From Nitratireductor kimnyeongensis (GTDB taxonomy: Bacteria > Pseudomonadota > Alphaproteobacteria > Rhizobiales > Rhizobiaceae), in assembly GCF_019891395.1 (NCBI RefSeq), contig NZ_CP078143.1, positions 2,121,001-2,185,000 on the forward strand: DNA of 64,000 bases, read 5' to 3'. The position numbers were made by a program, and so were the translations under genes. A model generated the notes under the pieces. It was not told the DNA's origin and made no database searches. It was given only the letters and a program-made list of their open reading frames with translations. The stretch's first letter is position 1. Each line of letters opens with the position of its first letter. Shown piece after piece: positions 17,362 to 25,890 of this stretch.

Positions 17362-19721
17362 AGGCTGAAGGCGACAAGATGACAGCCGTTTCTGAGCAAA
17401 AGCGAAAGGAGACCGCTGTTTCCTTGTTGAAAGACATGGAGGCCACAGCAGCTCGGATGCGCGAGCTCATCGTCGCGATGCCCCCACATGATCTGCTTGG
17501 TTACATCTACGCCCAGCACATGATGAAAGCGATGGCAGACCAAAGCGCTGCCGAGGAGCAACACGAAGCGGACGGCCCAGATGACCTGATCAACGACAAC
17601 CAGTTCCTGCTGGAGTATGTACACGCGGTGCTCGCGTCAGATGCTGCCCCTGCGGACGTGATATTCGACGAAGCCCGATGCGCCGAGCTGTTTGAACTTG
17701 GCCGCAAACTGCGAGAGCAGGCCATGTTTTTCGCCATGGCCACGTCCGCCGATACCAAGGAAGGCGTCTTTGGCCCCGACACGGCCGACATTGAATTCCG
17801 CGCGAAATCGACCTGGGTCATGCTACGTGGGAATCGCTACCAAGTCTTGGAAGGCGAGTTCTACAGCTACGTTTTGGCGCCTCACAATGAGGTCTTGAAA
17901 GAAGTTTACGGTGTCGGTGCCGCCGATATCGCGGAAGGCTTCCAGGCCATGGCCGACGCGACCCGTTCCGGGCATGCCAACGCTATCATGGAGATGATGA
18001 AGCAGTTTGAGGCAGCACAGGCCTTCGCTGCGGCACAGGACAAACGTCTGGAAGACGCCATGGAGGCATGGGTTACGGCCAATGCGGAACAGTCGAAAGC
18101 CGCCGCGCGGGCGATGGATGACATGTTTCGGGGTGGCATCGCCAACGTGAGCCGTCACACGACGCTGCCCTCGACACTGTTGGCGGACTTGGCGTACCGG
18201 CGCGGAGAAGAAACCGAGTTCTTCGCAGCGGGCGATTTTTCGGGGACACCCTACCGGACACTGCCTGCCCGGAAGAAGCCCCTAATCCAGCTTGGATCGG
18301 ACTACTACGCCGTCGACCCGTGTTTCACCCGCGACGCCGGGTATCGTGCGCTTCTCTACAACCTCCTGCAGCGAAAGCCGGACTACAAGAAAACTTTTGA
18401 GGATCGGCAGAAGAAGATGAGCGAAGCTGCCTTCGCCGACATTCTGGCCGCCCAGCTTCCCGGCGCCACGGTTTTTCAGGAGATCTATTATAAAGACCCT
18501 GCCAGCAAGCAGTGGTCCGAAAACGACACCCTCATCCTGGTCGATGACGTGCTGTTCCTGGTTGAAGCCAAGGCGGGCGCGGCTGCGACTATCGCATCGC
18601 CAGCGCTTGATTTCGGCCGCCACGCCCAGTCCGTGCAGGACTTGGTACTCAAAGCCTACAAGCAGTGTGAGCGCTTCTTCAATTATCTGAATTCGGCGAA
18701 TGAAGTGCCGCTCTACCACTTGGCGGACGGCAAATACGAAGAGTGCGGCCGTGTCCGCCGCTCCAACTACCGCGTGATGGTGCCGATCGGGCTGACAGTC
18801 GAGTCGTTCTCGCCCTTTTCCACATACTGCAAGGAGCTGCCGCAGGTTGAGCCGCTACTTGGAAGGCATGCCTTCGTTTCGCTGTCCATTGACGACCTAT
18901 TTGTGCTCAAGCGTCTTCTGCCCACACCCGGCGAGTTCGTCCACTACATGGAGGTGCGGCAGGCCGTGGCAGGGATGCGCCGGGCTCATCTCTTTGACGA
19001 GTTCGACCACCTGGGCGCGTACCTGAAGAAGAACCGTTTCGATCAGGACATTGCTGAGCAGCTGAAGGGCGGCAAGGTGAACATGCTTATATGGGACGGC
19101 ATGAGCGACATTGTCGACAGTTGCTTCGAGGGTGAAGACTGGGAAAGCGGACCGTTTCCGACGCAGGACTTCCCGGAGGAGGTGCTGAAGCTGCTTGGGG
19201 CGCTCGATGCTACCCGAGCACGTGGGTGGCTTTCGGCGGGGAGCCATATCCGTGACTTTGGAGAGGAAGGCCGGAGTAATCTGGCCAAGATGCTATCTGA
19301 CCTCCGTCAAACCCTGAACCAGCATCCCGCTCGCTACTTTATTTTGGCCGGGGACGGTGAGCCGCTCTTCGTTTGGCTTCAACAACACGACCACCAAATT
19401 GACTGGAGCAGGGTGAATGACAAGGCCAGTGCAGCTGCGTTGGCCGTCAAGGCTTCTAATGTCATCGGCGTCGTCGCAAAGGTTAGCGCCGACGGGACTT
19501 ACCATCGGGCGCAGTCTTTCGCAGTCCACGTACCGACAGAGCGAACGGAAGAAAACGCCCACATTTACGAGGACGCTGTGCGAATGGCCCAACCCGCGCG
19601 CGCGGTGAATCTCAATCAGCCGAAGCATGTCATCCCTCCTGCGAAGGCCAAAAAGCCGGGGCGGAATGACCCGTGTCCGTGCGGCAGCGGTGTAAAATAC
19701 AAGAAGTGTCATGGCCGTTAG
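17358..19721 (+). CDS. large PD-(D/E)XK-like nuclease candidate with C-terminal SEC-C motif
   Basis: About 787 residues from GTG 17358, which overlaps the previous stop by 4 bp (GTGA); ATG 17379 is the alternative start. Near residue 390 the sequence reads ENDTLILVDDVLFLVEAKAG, a D-x(n)-E-x-K arrangement typical of PD-(D/E)XK nucleases of the NERD/Mrr sort. The C-terminus GRNDPCPCGSGVKYKKCHG is a textbook SEC-C zinc motif. The N-terminal 300 residues are helical and alanine/methionine-rich with no family I recognise. Coupling to the nucleotidyltransferase gene implies a joint function. In HerA-based defence the ATPase is paired with a nuclease; this protein is the obvious partner here. The nuclease call rests on one motif and is inference. 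Confidence 0.7.
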   Translation: MKAEGDKMTAVSEQKRKETAVSLLKDMEATAARMRELIVAMPPHDLLGYIYAQHMMKAMADQSAAEEQHEADGPDDLINDNQFLLEYVHAVLASDAAPADVIFDEARCAELFELGRKLREQAMFFAMATSADTKEGVFGPDTADIEFRAKSTWVMLRGNRYQVLEGEFYSYVLAPHNEVLKEVYGVGAADIAEGFQAMADATRSGHANAIMEMMKQFEAAQAFAAAQDKRLEDAMEAWVTANAEQSKAAARAMDDMFRGGIANVSRHTTLPSTLLADLAYRRGEETEFFAAGDFSGTPYRTLPARKKPLIQLGSDYYAVDPCFTRDAGYRALLYNLLQRKPDYKKTFEDRQKKMSEAAFADILAAQLPGATVFQEIYYKDPASKQWSENDTLILVDDVLFLVEAKAGAAATIASPALDFGRHAQSVQDLVLKAYKQCERFFNYLNSANEVPLYHLADGKYEECGRVRRSNYRVMVPIGLTVESFSPFSTYCKELPQVEPLLGRHAFVSLSIDDLFVLKRLLPTPGEFVHYMEVRQAVAGMRRAHLFDEFDHLGAYLKKNRFDQDIAEQLKGGKVNMLIWDGMSDIVDSCFEGEDWESGPFPTQDFPEEVLKLLGALDATRARGWLSAGSHIRDFGEEGRSNLAKMLSDLRQTLNQHPARYFILAGDGEPLFVWLQQHDHQIDWSRVNDKASAAALAVKASNVIGVVAKVSADGTYHRAQSFAVHVPTERTEENAHIYEDAVRMAQPARAVNLNQPKHVIPPAKAKKPGRNDPCPCGSGVKYKKCHGR

Positions 19722-20160
19722 GAACGAGCCGTATAGCAGAAATTGGCCGCTAACCAGGGAATGTCACTATCTCGTACCTAGCCTATTTTGGAGGGCTATG
19801 GAGGGGAATAGCGTAGACATAGTTCTCCGTTTCGTCGTTCTCGGCCCGCCATATTTTTACTCCCAGAATAAATATAAGAATAACCTGCTGGCTGAATAAC
19901 AAAGGCTGGTCTCCCTGTTTGCTTCGCGAGAGCTTCTTTCGAGGATGTCTGTAATAGGGCTTGGGAGTGCTTCGCTCTTGCAGATAGAGTCTGGAGTATT
20001 CTTTATCTATCTGCCAGCGAAAGCGAAGTGTCTGACGCGATCGCGCTCAGTCGATCGAGCGTAGCCGAAAACCGGCGTTTTGGAGCTCAGTCCGTCAGAT
20101 GCAGCGCTTCAAAAGAATGTTTGGTTCCTCTTTTGACAAACGGCGGGCGTGCCCCGCGCG
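19722..20160. other. gap after the defence-like cluster, with a long nested dyad
   Basis: About 440 bp of low-GC sequence with no convincing gene. A perfect 9-bp inverted repeat GCAGATAGA/TCTATCTGC (19980-20014) lies inside an outer pair CTTCGCT/AGCGAAG (19970-19976, 20022-20028), making a nested structure of about 60 bp. There is no T-run after it. It could be a transcript end, a small RNA, or a scar of an insertion boundary. No tRNA gene or integrase lies here. Confidence 0.45.
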
Positions 20161-20541
20161 TCAGCTCATGTCCAATTCAATCGCTTGGCGGATATAATGC
20201 CGGAGCGGTTCTTCCGGGTATTTTTCCATCGTTTTGACCTGCACGGTTCTGGAATGCTTGCCGGACCCACGCAACATGCCGAACGGATCGTCAAAATGGG
20301 CGCCCCTCGTGAAAGAGAACGTGACGCAAGTCTTTGTCGGACTGATCGCCACAATGTCTCTGTTCATTTTGAAGACGGGCACTGAATAGTACGTCTCCGT
20401 CCCTCCGCGCATGCGAAAGGAGGCCTCTGGCGCAACACGCGCCATCTGCGAAACGAAGGCGCGGACAATTGCGTGAAACTGTTGCTGAACACGGCTTTCA
20501 AGGAAATTCTCAAGGTCTTCGGTCACGGTTCGATGCCCCAT
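20161..20541 (-). CDS. DUF1801 family protein
   Basis: A 126-residue protein of the DUF1801 (YdhG/YjhX-like) family, with TYYSVPVFKMNRDIVAISPT and CVTFSFTRGAHFDDPFG in the middle. Function unknown; members often sit in operons with ArsR and SRPBCC proteins, as here. It is the last gene of a four-gene minus-strand operon and overlaps the DUF998 gene by 19 bp. Confidence 0.75.
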   Translation of the reverse strand: MGHRTVTEDLENFLESRVQQQFHAIVRAFVSQMARVAPEASFRMRGGTETYYSVPVFKMNRDIVAISPTKTCVTFSFTRGAHFDDPFGMLRGSGKHSRTVQVKTMEKYPEEPLRHYIRQAIELDMS

Positions 20542-21209
20542 TGCTGCGCACGATCTTCAGGTCGTCCGCTGTAGGCCACGAAAGCCAGCGCAACAAACCA
20601 GGTAAAATAGCTTGCCCATTGCATGCGACCGATGAGAGCGCTGCGTGTTTCATGTCCGAATACGTGATCGGGCGGCATGGAGATAACAAACGCCACCATC
20701 ACAACAACTGTGAAAAGAGATGTCGCGAGCAGCCCCAACGCAGCCCCGCGCCAGCCTGACTGGCGTGCCAAGGCAATGCTTCCAATCAGGGCTGCAATGG
20801 GAGTGAAATCCAGCGAGGCCCCGATCATGTGCAGGGTTCCGGTTCCTGTCAGCGCCTCTATCGGGGTTCCGGTGGGATCGGGCGGAAACGTTCCTCCGAC
20901 AACCATTCCGAACGCTGCCAAACCCAGCAGACCTGATACAAGCCAGCGAACCCACCCGCCAAGAAGGGCGGCCAGGATCACCGCCGAGCTTCCGAGCGCC
21001 AGCGCCATCGCCATGAAGGCAAGGCGCATCAGCCAGCCCCAGTTGCCAAGCATGTAATCGCTGAGGAAGACCCAGGTCGGGTCCAAATCCCGGCGCAGCA
21101 AATGCAATGCGATCAGGAGAAGAAAAGCCGCGCCTGACGATGCGGCTAGAACCATGCTTTTAACATCAGGTGCCAGACCTGTCATTGTCGTGCGATCGTT
21201 CAACAACAC
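20523..21209 (-). CDS. DUF998 family membrane protein
   Basis: A 228-residue integral membrane protein with about six hydrophobic helices. The DUF998 features are DPTWVFLSDYMLGNWGWLMR near the N-terminus and GTFPPDPTGTPI, GTLHMIGASLDFTPIAALIG in the middle. The start is GTG 21209 with GAGAGGG just ahead; ATG 21185 is an alternative without such a site. The gene lies 6 bp after the SRPBCC gene in the ArsR-led operon. Function unknown. Confidence 0.78.
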   Translation of the reverse strand: MLLNDRTTMTGLAPDVKSMVLAASSGAAFLLLIALHLLRRDLDPTWVFLSDYMLGNWGWLMRLAFMAMALALGSSAVILAALLGGWVRWLVSGLLGLAAFGMVVGGTFPPDPTGTPIEALTGTGTLHMIGASLDFTPIAALIGSIALARQSGWRGAALGLLATSLFTVVVMVAFVISMPPDHVFGHETRSALIGRMQWASYFTWFVALAFVAYSGRPEDRAQQWGIEP

Positions 21210-21215
21210 GCCCTC

Positions 21216-21704
21216 TCAGCCTTCAAGTTCGGCCACGTTCAGCGCGTCGAGGTTGGCGTAACTGGCCTCCATCCCGTCGGCCATTCCGGTCTCGAGCATC
21301 GCCTTGCGGCTCCCCGCGTCGGGCAGGGACATGCGAAGCAGCATTCTCGTTCCTGCACCGTCGGGTTCGAACAGTGTGTCGATGGTGTTGTCCGGTGTGG
21401 GGTCCGGCATCAGCATCCGCTCCACATGGACAATCCGACGGTCGGGCTCCAGCGCCACATATTCACCGACAATGGCAAAACGGGCTCCGGCCCCATTGCT
21501 GTATTCGTGTCGGAACGCACCGCCGGGGCGCACGTCCATCTCACAGACCGGCATGGACCATCCGGGCGGACCGAGCATCCATCTTTGCACAAGCTCCGGG
21601 TCGGTATGCGCGCGATAGACCAAGGCAGGCGGATGATGGAAACGACGTGTAACGGTAAGGCTGGTCTCGCCGTCGAGTTCAATTGAAAGGGGGGCGTTGG
21701 TCAT
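21216..21704 (-). CDS. SRPBCC (AHSA1-like) protein
   Basis: A 162-residue START/Bet v1-like fold protein of the Aha1-C-terminal type (DUF1857/AHSA1). Recognised by SLTVTRRFHHPPALVYRAHTD, the WMLGPPGW block, GGAFRHEYSN and the C-terminal GMADGMEASYANLD helix. Such proteins bind small hydrophobic ligands and are very often encoded with an ArsR regulator, which is the next gene upstream. Ligand unknown. Confidence 0.85.
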   Translation of the reverse strand: MTNAPLSIELDGETSLTVTRRFHHPPALVYRAHTDPELVQRWMLGPPGWSMPVCEMDVRPGGAFRHEYSNGAGARFAIVGEYVALEPDRRIVHVERMLMPDPTPDNTIDTLFEPDGAGTRMLLRMSLPDAGSRKAMLETGMADGMEASYANLDALNVAELEG

Positions 21705-21706
21705 AC

Positions 21707-22045
21707 TCAGTCCTTTTCCCTTGATGCCTCTTCCATCGCCATCTCACCGAGCACAGCGTCGAGGCGGTCGTAATTGGCTTCTAGGCCACGACGCAGCAAC
21801 GCGAGCCATCCTTCAATCTCTTCAAGGGCGCCATCGGCAAGGCGGCATGGTCGGCGGGTACCATCCACCCGACGCGTAATGAGCCCGGCCTCTTCGAGAA
21901 CCTTGAGGTGGTGCGAAATAGCCGGTTGGCTCACGGCAAAGGGCCGGGCGATTTCTCCGACCGTCGCTTCACCATTCGCGAGATGTGCGACGATGGCGCG
22001 GCGGGTTGGGTCGGCAAGCGCGGCAAAAGCGAGATCGGGCGTCAA
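21707..22045 (-). CDS. ArsR-family regulator
   Basis: A 112-residue winged-helix repressor of the SdpR type: DPTRRAIVAHLANGEATVGE, then QPAISHHLKVLEEAGLI as the recognition helix. No metal-binding cysteine pair (CxC) is present, so a metal-independent repressor is likely. It leads the operon with SRPBCC, DUF998 and DUF1801 genes and probably controls it from the AT-rich stretch just upstream (about 22050-22095). Confidence 0.88.
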   Translation of the reverse strand: MTPDLAFAALADPTRRAIVAHLANGEATVGEIARPFAVSQPAISHHLKVLEEAGLITRRVDGTRRPCRLADGALEEIEGWLALLRRGLEANYDRLDAVLGEMAMEEASREKD

Positions 22046-22488
22046 AGCGATGGCTCTCTTAATTAACGATTCTTTATATAAGCCATTATCTAAATAAAGC
22101 CAAGCGCTCTCGCATCAGAGACAGGACATGGACAGATCCACCCCGTTGAGGGGATGTATCAGAACCAGAACGTTTCTAGACGCGGGCTAGTGCCATGGGT
22201 GTGGGTTCGGCGGCCCCCAGTCGGTGATTGGCGAAGCTCATACTCTCCGCATAGCCGCCGGCATGTCCCAAATCGGGCTATTTATGAAGCCTTCGCTCGG
22301 CGACCGGGTGCCCGAACACCCTCGCGGGGAGGTGGCGTTCATGCACTCCGATAGCTTGCGAGAGTGCCTCTTCCCCATTCGGCGCTGGTTCTGTGAGAAG
22401 GATTTACCGCCGAGCCCCGCGCCACGGTTTCCGCAAGGTCTTGAGTTCTCGCCAATTCCTGACTGTCCCGGTTAATCTCCCGGACTGG
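22046..22488. other. gap between ArsR and TetR genes
   Basis: About 440 bp. The first 50 bp beside the ArsR gene are AT-rich (TTAATTAA at 22060-22067 and TTTATATAAG just after) and should hold its promoter and operator. The rest has normal GC and no recognisable gene; short open frames on the plus strand have no family I know. Confidence 0.4.
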
Positions 22489-23115
22489 CTAAGGTCCGGT
22501 GCCAAACGACGACGGCGCCTCCGCGCGGGCGCGGCAGGCGGGGTCGCCTTTCAGACACTTCCCAAATACCGCCAGAAGTTCGGCAAGTCCGATCTCGAAG
22601 TCGTGGAACATTGCTTCTTTTGAGCGCTGGTCCTCTGCATGTCCATCGCGGCTGGCCACTGCGAGTGCCGCACCGTGCGCATAGTCGACGAGTATGTGTG
22701 TCCAACGCACGGCATTCTCGTCTCCGTTTAACAAACGGGACAGTTCATTGGTGATCCTTCGGGCGTGTTCGGGGAAAATGGCCGGCTGGGCAAATATCGC
22801 CAGGGTCAATGCCGGATAAAGGACAACCTTGGAGTAGTAAGCCATGAGGAGAGCGTGCGCGCGCGCTAGATCATCACCCGATTCCGGCGCTGCCACGTCC
22901 GCATATGCACGCTCTGCCAGAGCCTTGATGAGCCCGTCCCGATCTTTGAAGTGATGGTAGATGGTCATGGGATTGATGCCCACGCGCGTTGCCAGCGCGC
23001 GCATTGTCAGGCCGGTGAGGCCCTCGGCATGGAGTATTTCCAAGGCTTCCGAGAGAATGCAATCGGGAGAAACAATCCTTCCGTCGGCGGGTGGCCGACC
23101 GCGCCGCCTTGTCAT
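22489..23115 (-). CDS. TetR-family regulator
   Basis: A 208-residue repressor. HTH at residues about 20-65: ALEILHAEGLTGLTMRALAT, then RVGINPMTIYHHFKDRDGLI. The C-terminal domain resembles TetR_C for small-molecule binding. ATG 23115 overlaps the stop of the reductase gene by 4 bp; a GTG codon immediately before is less likely. It probably represses its own operon through the palindrome at 23667-23681. Confidence 0.87.
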   Translation of the reverse strand: MTRRRGRPPADGRIVSPDCILSEALEILHAEGLTGLTMRALATRVGINPMTIYHHFKDRDGLIKALAERAYADVAAPESGDDLARAHALLMAYYSKVVLYPALTLAIFAQPAIFPEHARRITNELSRLLNGDENAVRWTHILVDYAHGAALAVASRDGHAEDQRSKEAMFHDFEIGLAELLAVFGKCLKGDPACRARAEAPSSFGTGP

Positions 23116-23651
23116 CACCTGACGACCTCATAGTGAGACTGAACCAGTCCGGAAGGGAAAGATCTTGTGCCCTTGTGCGCCAGAGCCACATCGCGGGGAC
23201 CACCGCCAAACAGAGGCCGCCCCTTACCCAGAAGGATTGGCACGCGCGTGATCACCATGTCGCTGATCATGTCGCGTTCGAGAAAGGATTGAATGACCTG
23301 CCCGCCATCCACATAGGCGCGGCGTGCCCCCTCGGAGGTCAGCATCACCATCGCCTCTTCAGGGGATTTGTCCGAAAAGCGCACCTTTCCGCTAAGTTCC
23401 TGTGGCACGTCTTGTTGCGCAAGCCGTCTTGAGAGAACCAGCACCGGACGGTTGTAGAACCACGCGCCCATGCTGCGGACTGCTTCATAGGTGCCGCGCC
23501 CCATCACGATGACGTCGATCTCATTTATGAACGCGTCATAGCCATGATCTTCATCAGCTTGGTCGTGCTTGAGCAGCCAGTCGATATCTCCATTCTCACG
23601 GGCAATAAAGCCATCGAGGCTCGTGGCAATGAATACGTGACCAGTGACCAT
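23115..23651 (-). CDS. RibD C-terminal/dihydrofolate-reductase-like protein
   Basis: A 178-residue NADPH-dependent reductase-like protein of the RibD-C (YyaP/YwjB) family. Features are VFIATSLDGFIARENGDIDW at the N-terminus, VIVMGRGTYEAV, and YVDGGQVIQSFLERDMISDM near residue 115. True function is unknown in most members. Translationally coupled to the downstream TetR gene, suggesting that the regulator responds to the enzyme's substrate or product. Confidence 0.83.
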   Translation of the reverse strand: MVTGHVFIATSLDGFIARENGDIDWLLKHDQADEDHGYDAFINEIDVIVMGRGTYEAVRSMGAWFYNRPVLVLSRRLAQQDVPQELSGKVRFSDKSPEEAMVMLTSEGARRAYVDGGQVIQSFLERDMISDMVITRVPILLGKGRPLFGGGPRDVALAHKGTRSFPSGLVQSHYEVVR

Positions 23652-23666
23652 TCGAAATCCCCATAA

Positions 23667-23681
23667 TTATACGCTGTATAA
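23667..23681. promoter_or_regulatory. palindromic operator before the reductase-tetR operon
   Basis: Perfect palindrome TTATACGCTGTATAA (6-bp arms, 3-nt centre), 16 nt upstream of the reductase start on the minus strand, overlapping a -10-like TATAAT-type stretch. The size and position are those of a TetR-family operator, so autoregulation is inferred. Confidence 0.6.
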
Positions 23682-23702
23682 ATAACGGGAGTTCGATATG
23701 AG

Positions 23703-24602
23703 TCAACGCGCCACAGAGCGCAGCGCCTTGTAGACCCGGCTTGTGGGGGCGATGCCCATCGTGGTCGCGCAGAAAGAAACGGCATCCAGCAGCGGATCGA
23801 GCGCGATGCCAGTTTCCATGCCCTGGCCATTCAGAAGATAAACCACATCTTCGGTCGCCACATTGCCTGCAGCCCCGGGCGCGAACGGGCAGCCGCCAAG
23901 GCCACCCGCCGCCGCGTCGACGGTGCGAATGCCGAGCCTCACCGCCTCCCATACATTGGCAATGCCCATGCCGTAGGTGTCGTGGAAATGCGCTGCAATC
24001 GCACTTATCGGAACCTCCCTTGCTACCGCTTCAACCACGGCGGCGATGCGCGCTGGCGTCGCCTTTCCCAGTGTTTCGCCGAGAGCGATTTCCTGGCAGC
24101 CCATGTCGCGCAGGGCTTTGGCCACCGGCGCAACGGCAATGGGATCCACCGGGCCGGCATAGGGACAGTCGGTAATGGTGGAGACGTAGCCGCGGACAAA
24201 GACGCCCGCGTAGCGCGCGCGTGTGACGATGAGCGCGAAGCGTTCGAGTGAAGCGGCGACCGTGGAGCCGATGTTCTTTTCGGCGAAAGCATCGCTTGCC
24301 GCGGTAAAAACGGCGATGGCGCGCGCGCCTTCCTCAAGCGCCTGTTCCAGCCCCCGTTCATTTGCGACCAGCACCATGTCGCCAGCGCGTTCCGACGCGC
24401 CGACTGCATTCATGACCTCGGCGGTGTCCGCCATGCGTGGCACACGCTGCGGCGAAACGAAGGCGCCCACCTCCATCCGTGCCACTCCGGAGCGGCGCAG
24501 CCGCTCGACCAGTTCGATGCGGTGGGCGGTTTCGATGTGCTCCTTGCGCGCCTGCAACCCGTCCCGTGGGGCAACCTCGACGATGGAGACCTGTGTGCTC
24601 AC
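23703..24602 (-). CDS. mvaB: hydroxymethylglutaryl-CoA lyase
   Basis: Cleaves HMG-CoA to acetyl-CoA and acetoacetate. A TIM-barrel enzyme of the HMGL-like family, 299 residues. The N-terminal VEVAPRDGLQARKE carries the catalytic Arg-Asp pair, then YVSTITDCPYAG, HFHDTYGMGIANV with metal-binding histidines, and the catalytic-cysteine loop GLGGCPFAPGAAGNVATED. The start overlaps the stop of the HMG-CoA reductase gene by 4 bp. Together the two enzymes form the degradative mevalonate route known from Pseudomonas mevalonii mvaAB. Confidence 0.93.
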   Translation of the reverse strand: MSTQVSIVEVAPRDGLQARKEHIETAHRIELVERLRRSGVARMEVGAFVSPQRVPRMADTAEVMNAVGASERAGDMVLVANERGLEQALEEGARAIAVFTAASDAFAEKNIGSTVAASLERFALIVTRARYAGVFVRGYVSTITDCPYAGPVDPIAVAPVAKALRDMGCQEIALGETLGKATPARIAAVVEAVAREVPISAIAAHFHDTYGMGIANVWEAVRLGIRTVDAAAGGLGGCPFAPGAAGNVATEDVVYLLNGQGMETGIALDPLLDAVSFCATTMGIAPTSRVYKALRSVAR

Positions 24603-25876
24603 CGTTCGCCCCGAATGCGGTTGAGGATCTCTTCGGCCAGATCCTGCCGCACCTTGCCGAGGGCTTTGAGTTCGCTTGTCACCAGATCGATCTCGTCGCC
24701 CACCGCACCGACCATCAGCGCGACATTCTGCGCGTGCAGCGCCATGTGCCCCTTCTGAATGCCAGTCGTGGCAAGCGCGCGCATGGCGGCAAAGTTTTGC
24801 GCAAGTCCGATGGAAACGATGATGCGGGCCAGTGCGTCGGCGGTTTCGACGCCGAGCAGTTTCAGATGGGCCTGTGCGGTCGGGTGCACCTTTGTGGCGC
24901 CGCCAATCAGGCCCACGGCCATCGGCATTTCCAGAATGCCGACCAGATTGCCGTCTTGGTCCCTTTCCCAGCGCGACATGGAGCGATAGCGGCCGCTGCG
25001 CGCGGCATATGCGTGCGCGCCCGCCTCGATGGCGCGGGTGTCGTTGCCGGTTGCCAGCACGACAGCGCTGACGCCATTCATGATGCCCTTGTTGTGGGTC
25101 GCCGCGCGGTAGGGGTCCGCATCGGCAAAACGATAGGCGGAAAGCATATCGTCACGCACCTGCGCGCCGCCGATTTCATCAAGCGTCCACACGGCGCGTG
25201 CGCGCACCACGCGCCGGTCTGCCAGATTGGTCAAAATGCGCAGCAATGTCCGGGCACCGGTCCATTCGGCGAGCCGCGGGGCCAAGGCTTCGGCCATGCT
25301 GTTGACGGCGTTTGCGCCCATCGCGTCGCGCGTGTCGACGATGATGTGCACGATGGTCATCGGCCCTTCGTCGCTGTCGATGACGCGCACATCGATGTCG
25401 CGGAAACCACCGCCGAATTTGACGAGAAGTGGATCGGTTTCGTCGCAGATCGCGCGGATTTCCTCGAACCGCTCATAAACTTTCAGCCGGACATTCTCGG
25501 GGTCGCTTGCGCCGAGAAGCTGGATCTGCGCGGCCATGACGGGGCCGGTGGCCGAGGTGAAGAAGCCGCCTGTGGGCCTGCAGCGCTTGGCTGCGTTGCA
25601 GACGGCGGCCACGACGGAGGATTCTTCCGTTGCCATAGGCACCAGAACCTCGCGTCCGTCGACGATCATGTTGGTGGCGATGCCCACCGGAATGGCCATG
25701 GTGGTGATGGCGTTTTCGACAAGGCGGTCGGCGAGTTCGATTTGTCCCTCGGCTGCTGCCGCGAGGCTTGCCATGGCCTCGTTGCCCAACTGCGCCTGCC
25801 GCGCAACGGCCTGAAGCCGTTCCGCGGGTGTCATCTTGTGAAGGCCTTCAATACGGGACGATTGGACGTCGCTCAT
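24599..25876 (-). CDS. mvaA: hydroxymethylglutaryl-CoA reductase, degradative (class II)
   Basis: NAD-dependent enzyme that in this class oxidises mevalonate plus CoA to HMG-CoA. 425 residues. Class II landmarks: ESSVVAAVCNAAKRCRPTGG, the catalytic aspartate motif DTRDAMGANAVNSM, NKGIMNGVSAVVLATGNDTR with the catalytic lysine, and GIQKGHMALHAQN with the catalytic histidine. The start at 25876 (MSDVQSSR) has AGGA ahead and matches family length. No mevalonate kinase genes are nearby, so the operon is for breakdown, not isoprenoid synthesis; most Hyphomicrobiales use the MEP route. Confidence 0.93.
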   Translation of the reverse strand: MSDVQSSRIEGLHKMTPAERLQAVARQAQLGNEAMASLAAAAEGQIELADRLVENAITTMAIPVGIATNMIVDGREVLVPMATEESSVVAAVCNAAKRCRPTGGFFTSATGPVMAAQIQLLGASDPENVRLKVYERFEEIRAICDETDPLLVKFGGGFRDIDVRVIDSDEGPMTIVHIIVDTRDAMGANAVNSMAEALAPRLAEWTGARTLLRILTNLADRRVVRARAVWTLDEIGGAQVRDDMLSAYRFADADPYRAATHNKGIMNGVSAVVLATGNDTRAIEAGAHAYAARSGRYRSMSRWERDQDGNLVGILEMPMAVGLIGGATKVHPTAQAHLKLLGVETADALARIIVSIGLAQNFAAMRALATTGIQKGHMALHAQNVALMVGAVGDEIDLVTSELKALGKVRQDLAEEILNRIRGER

Positions 25877-25890
25877 CTTATGTCCTGTGG

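Noticed and set aside
19722..23700. tRNA gene, integrase or att site at the right end of the element
   Set aside because: I searched by eye for a tRNA cloverleaf, a tyrosine recombinase frame and long direct repeats; none was found, so the element end stays unplaced.
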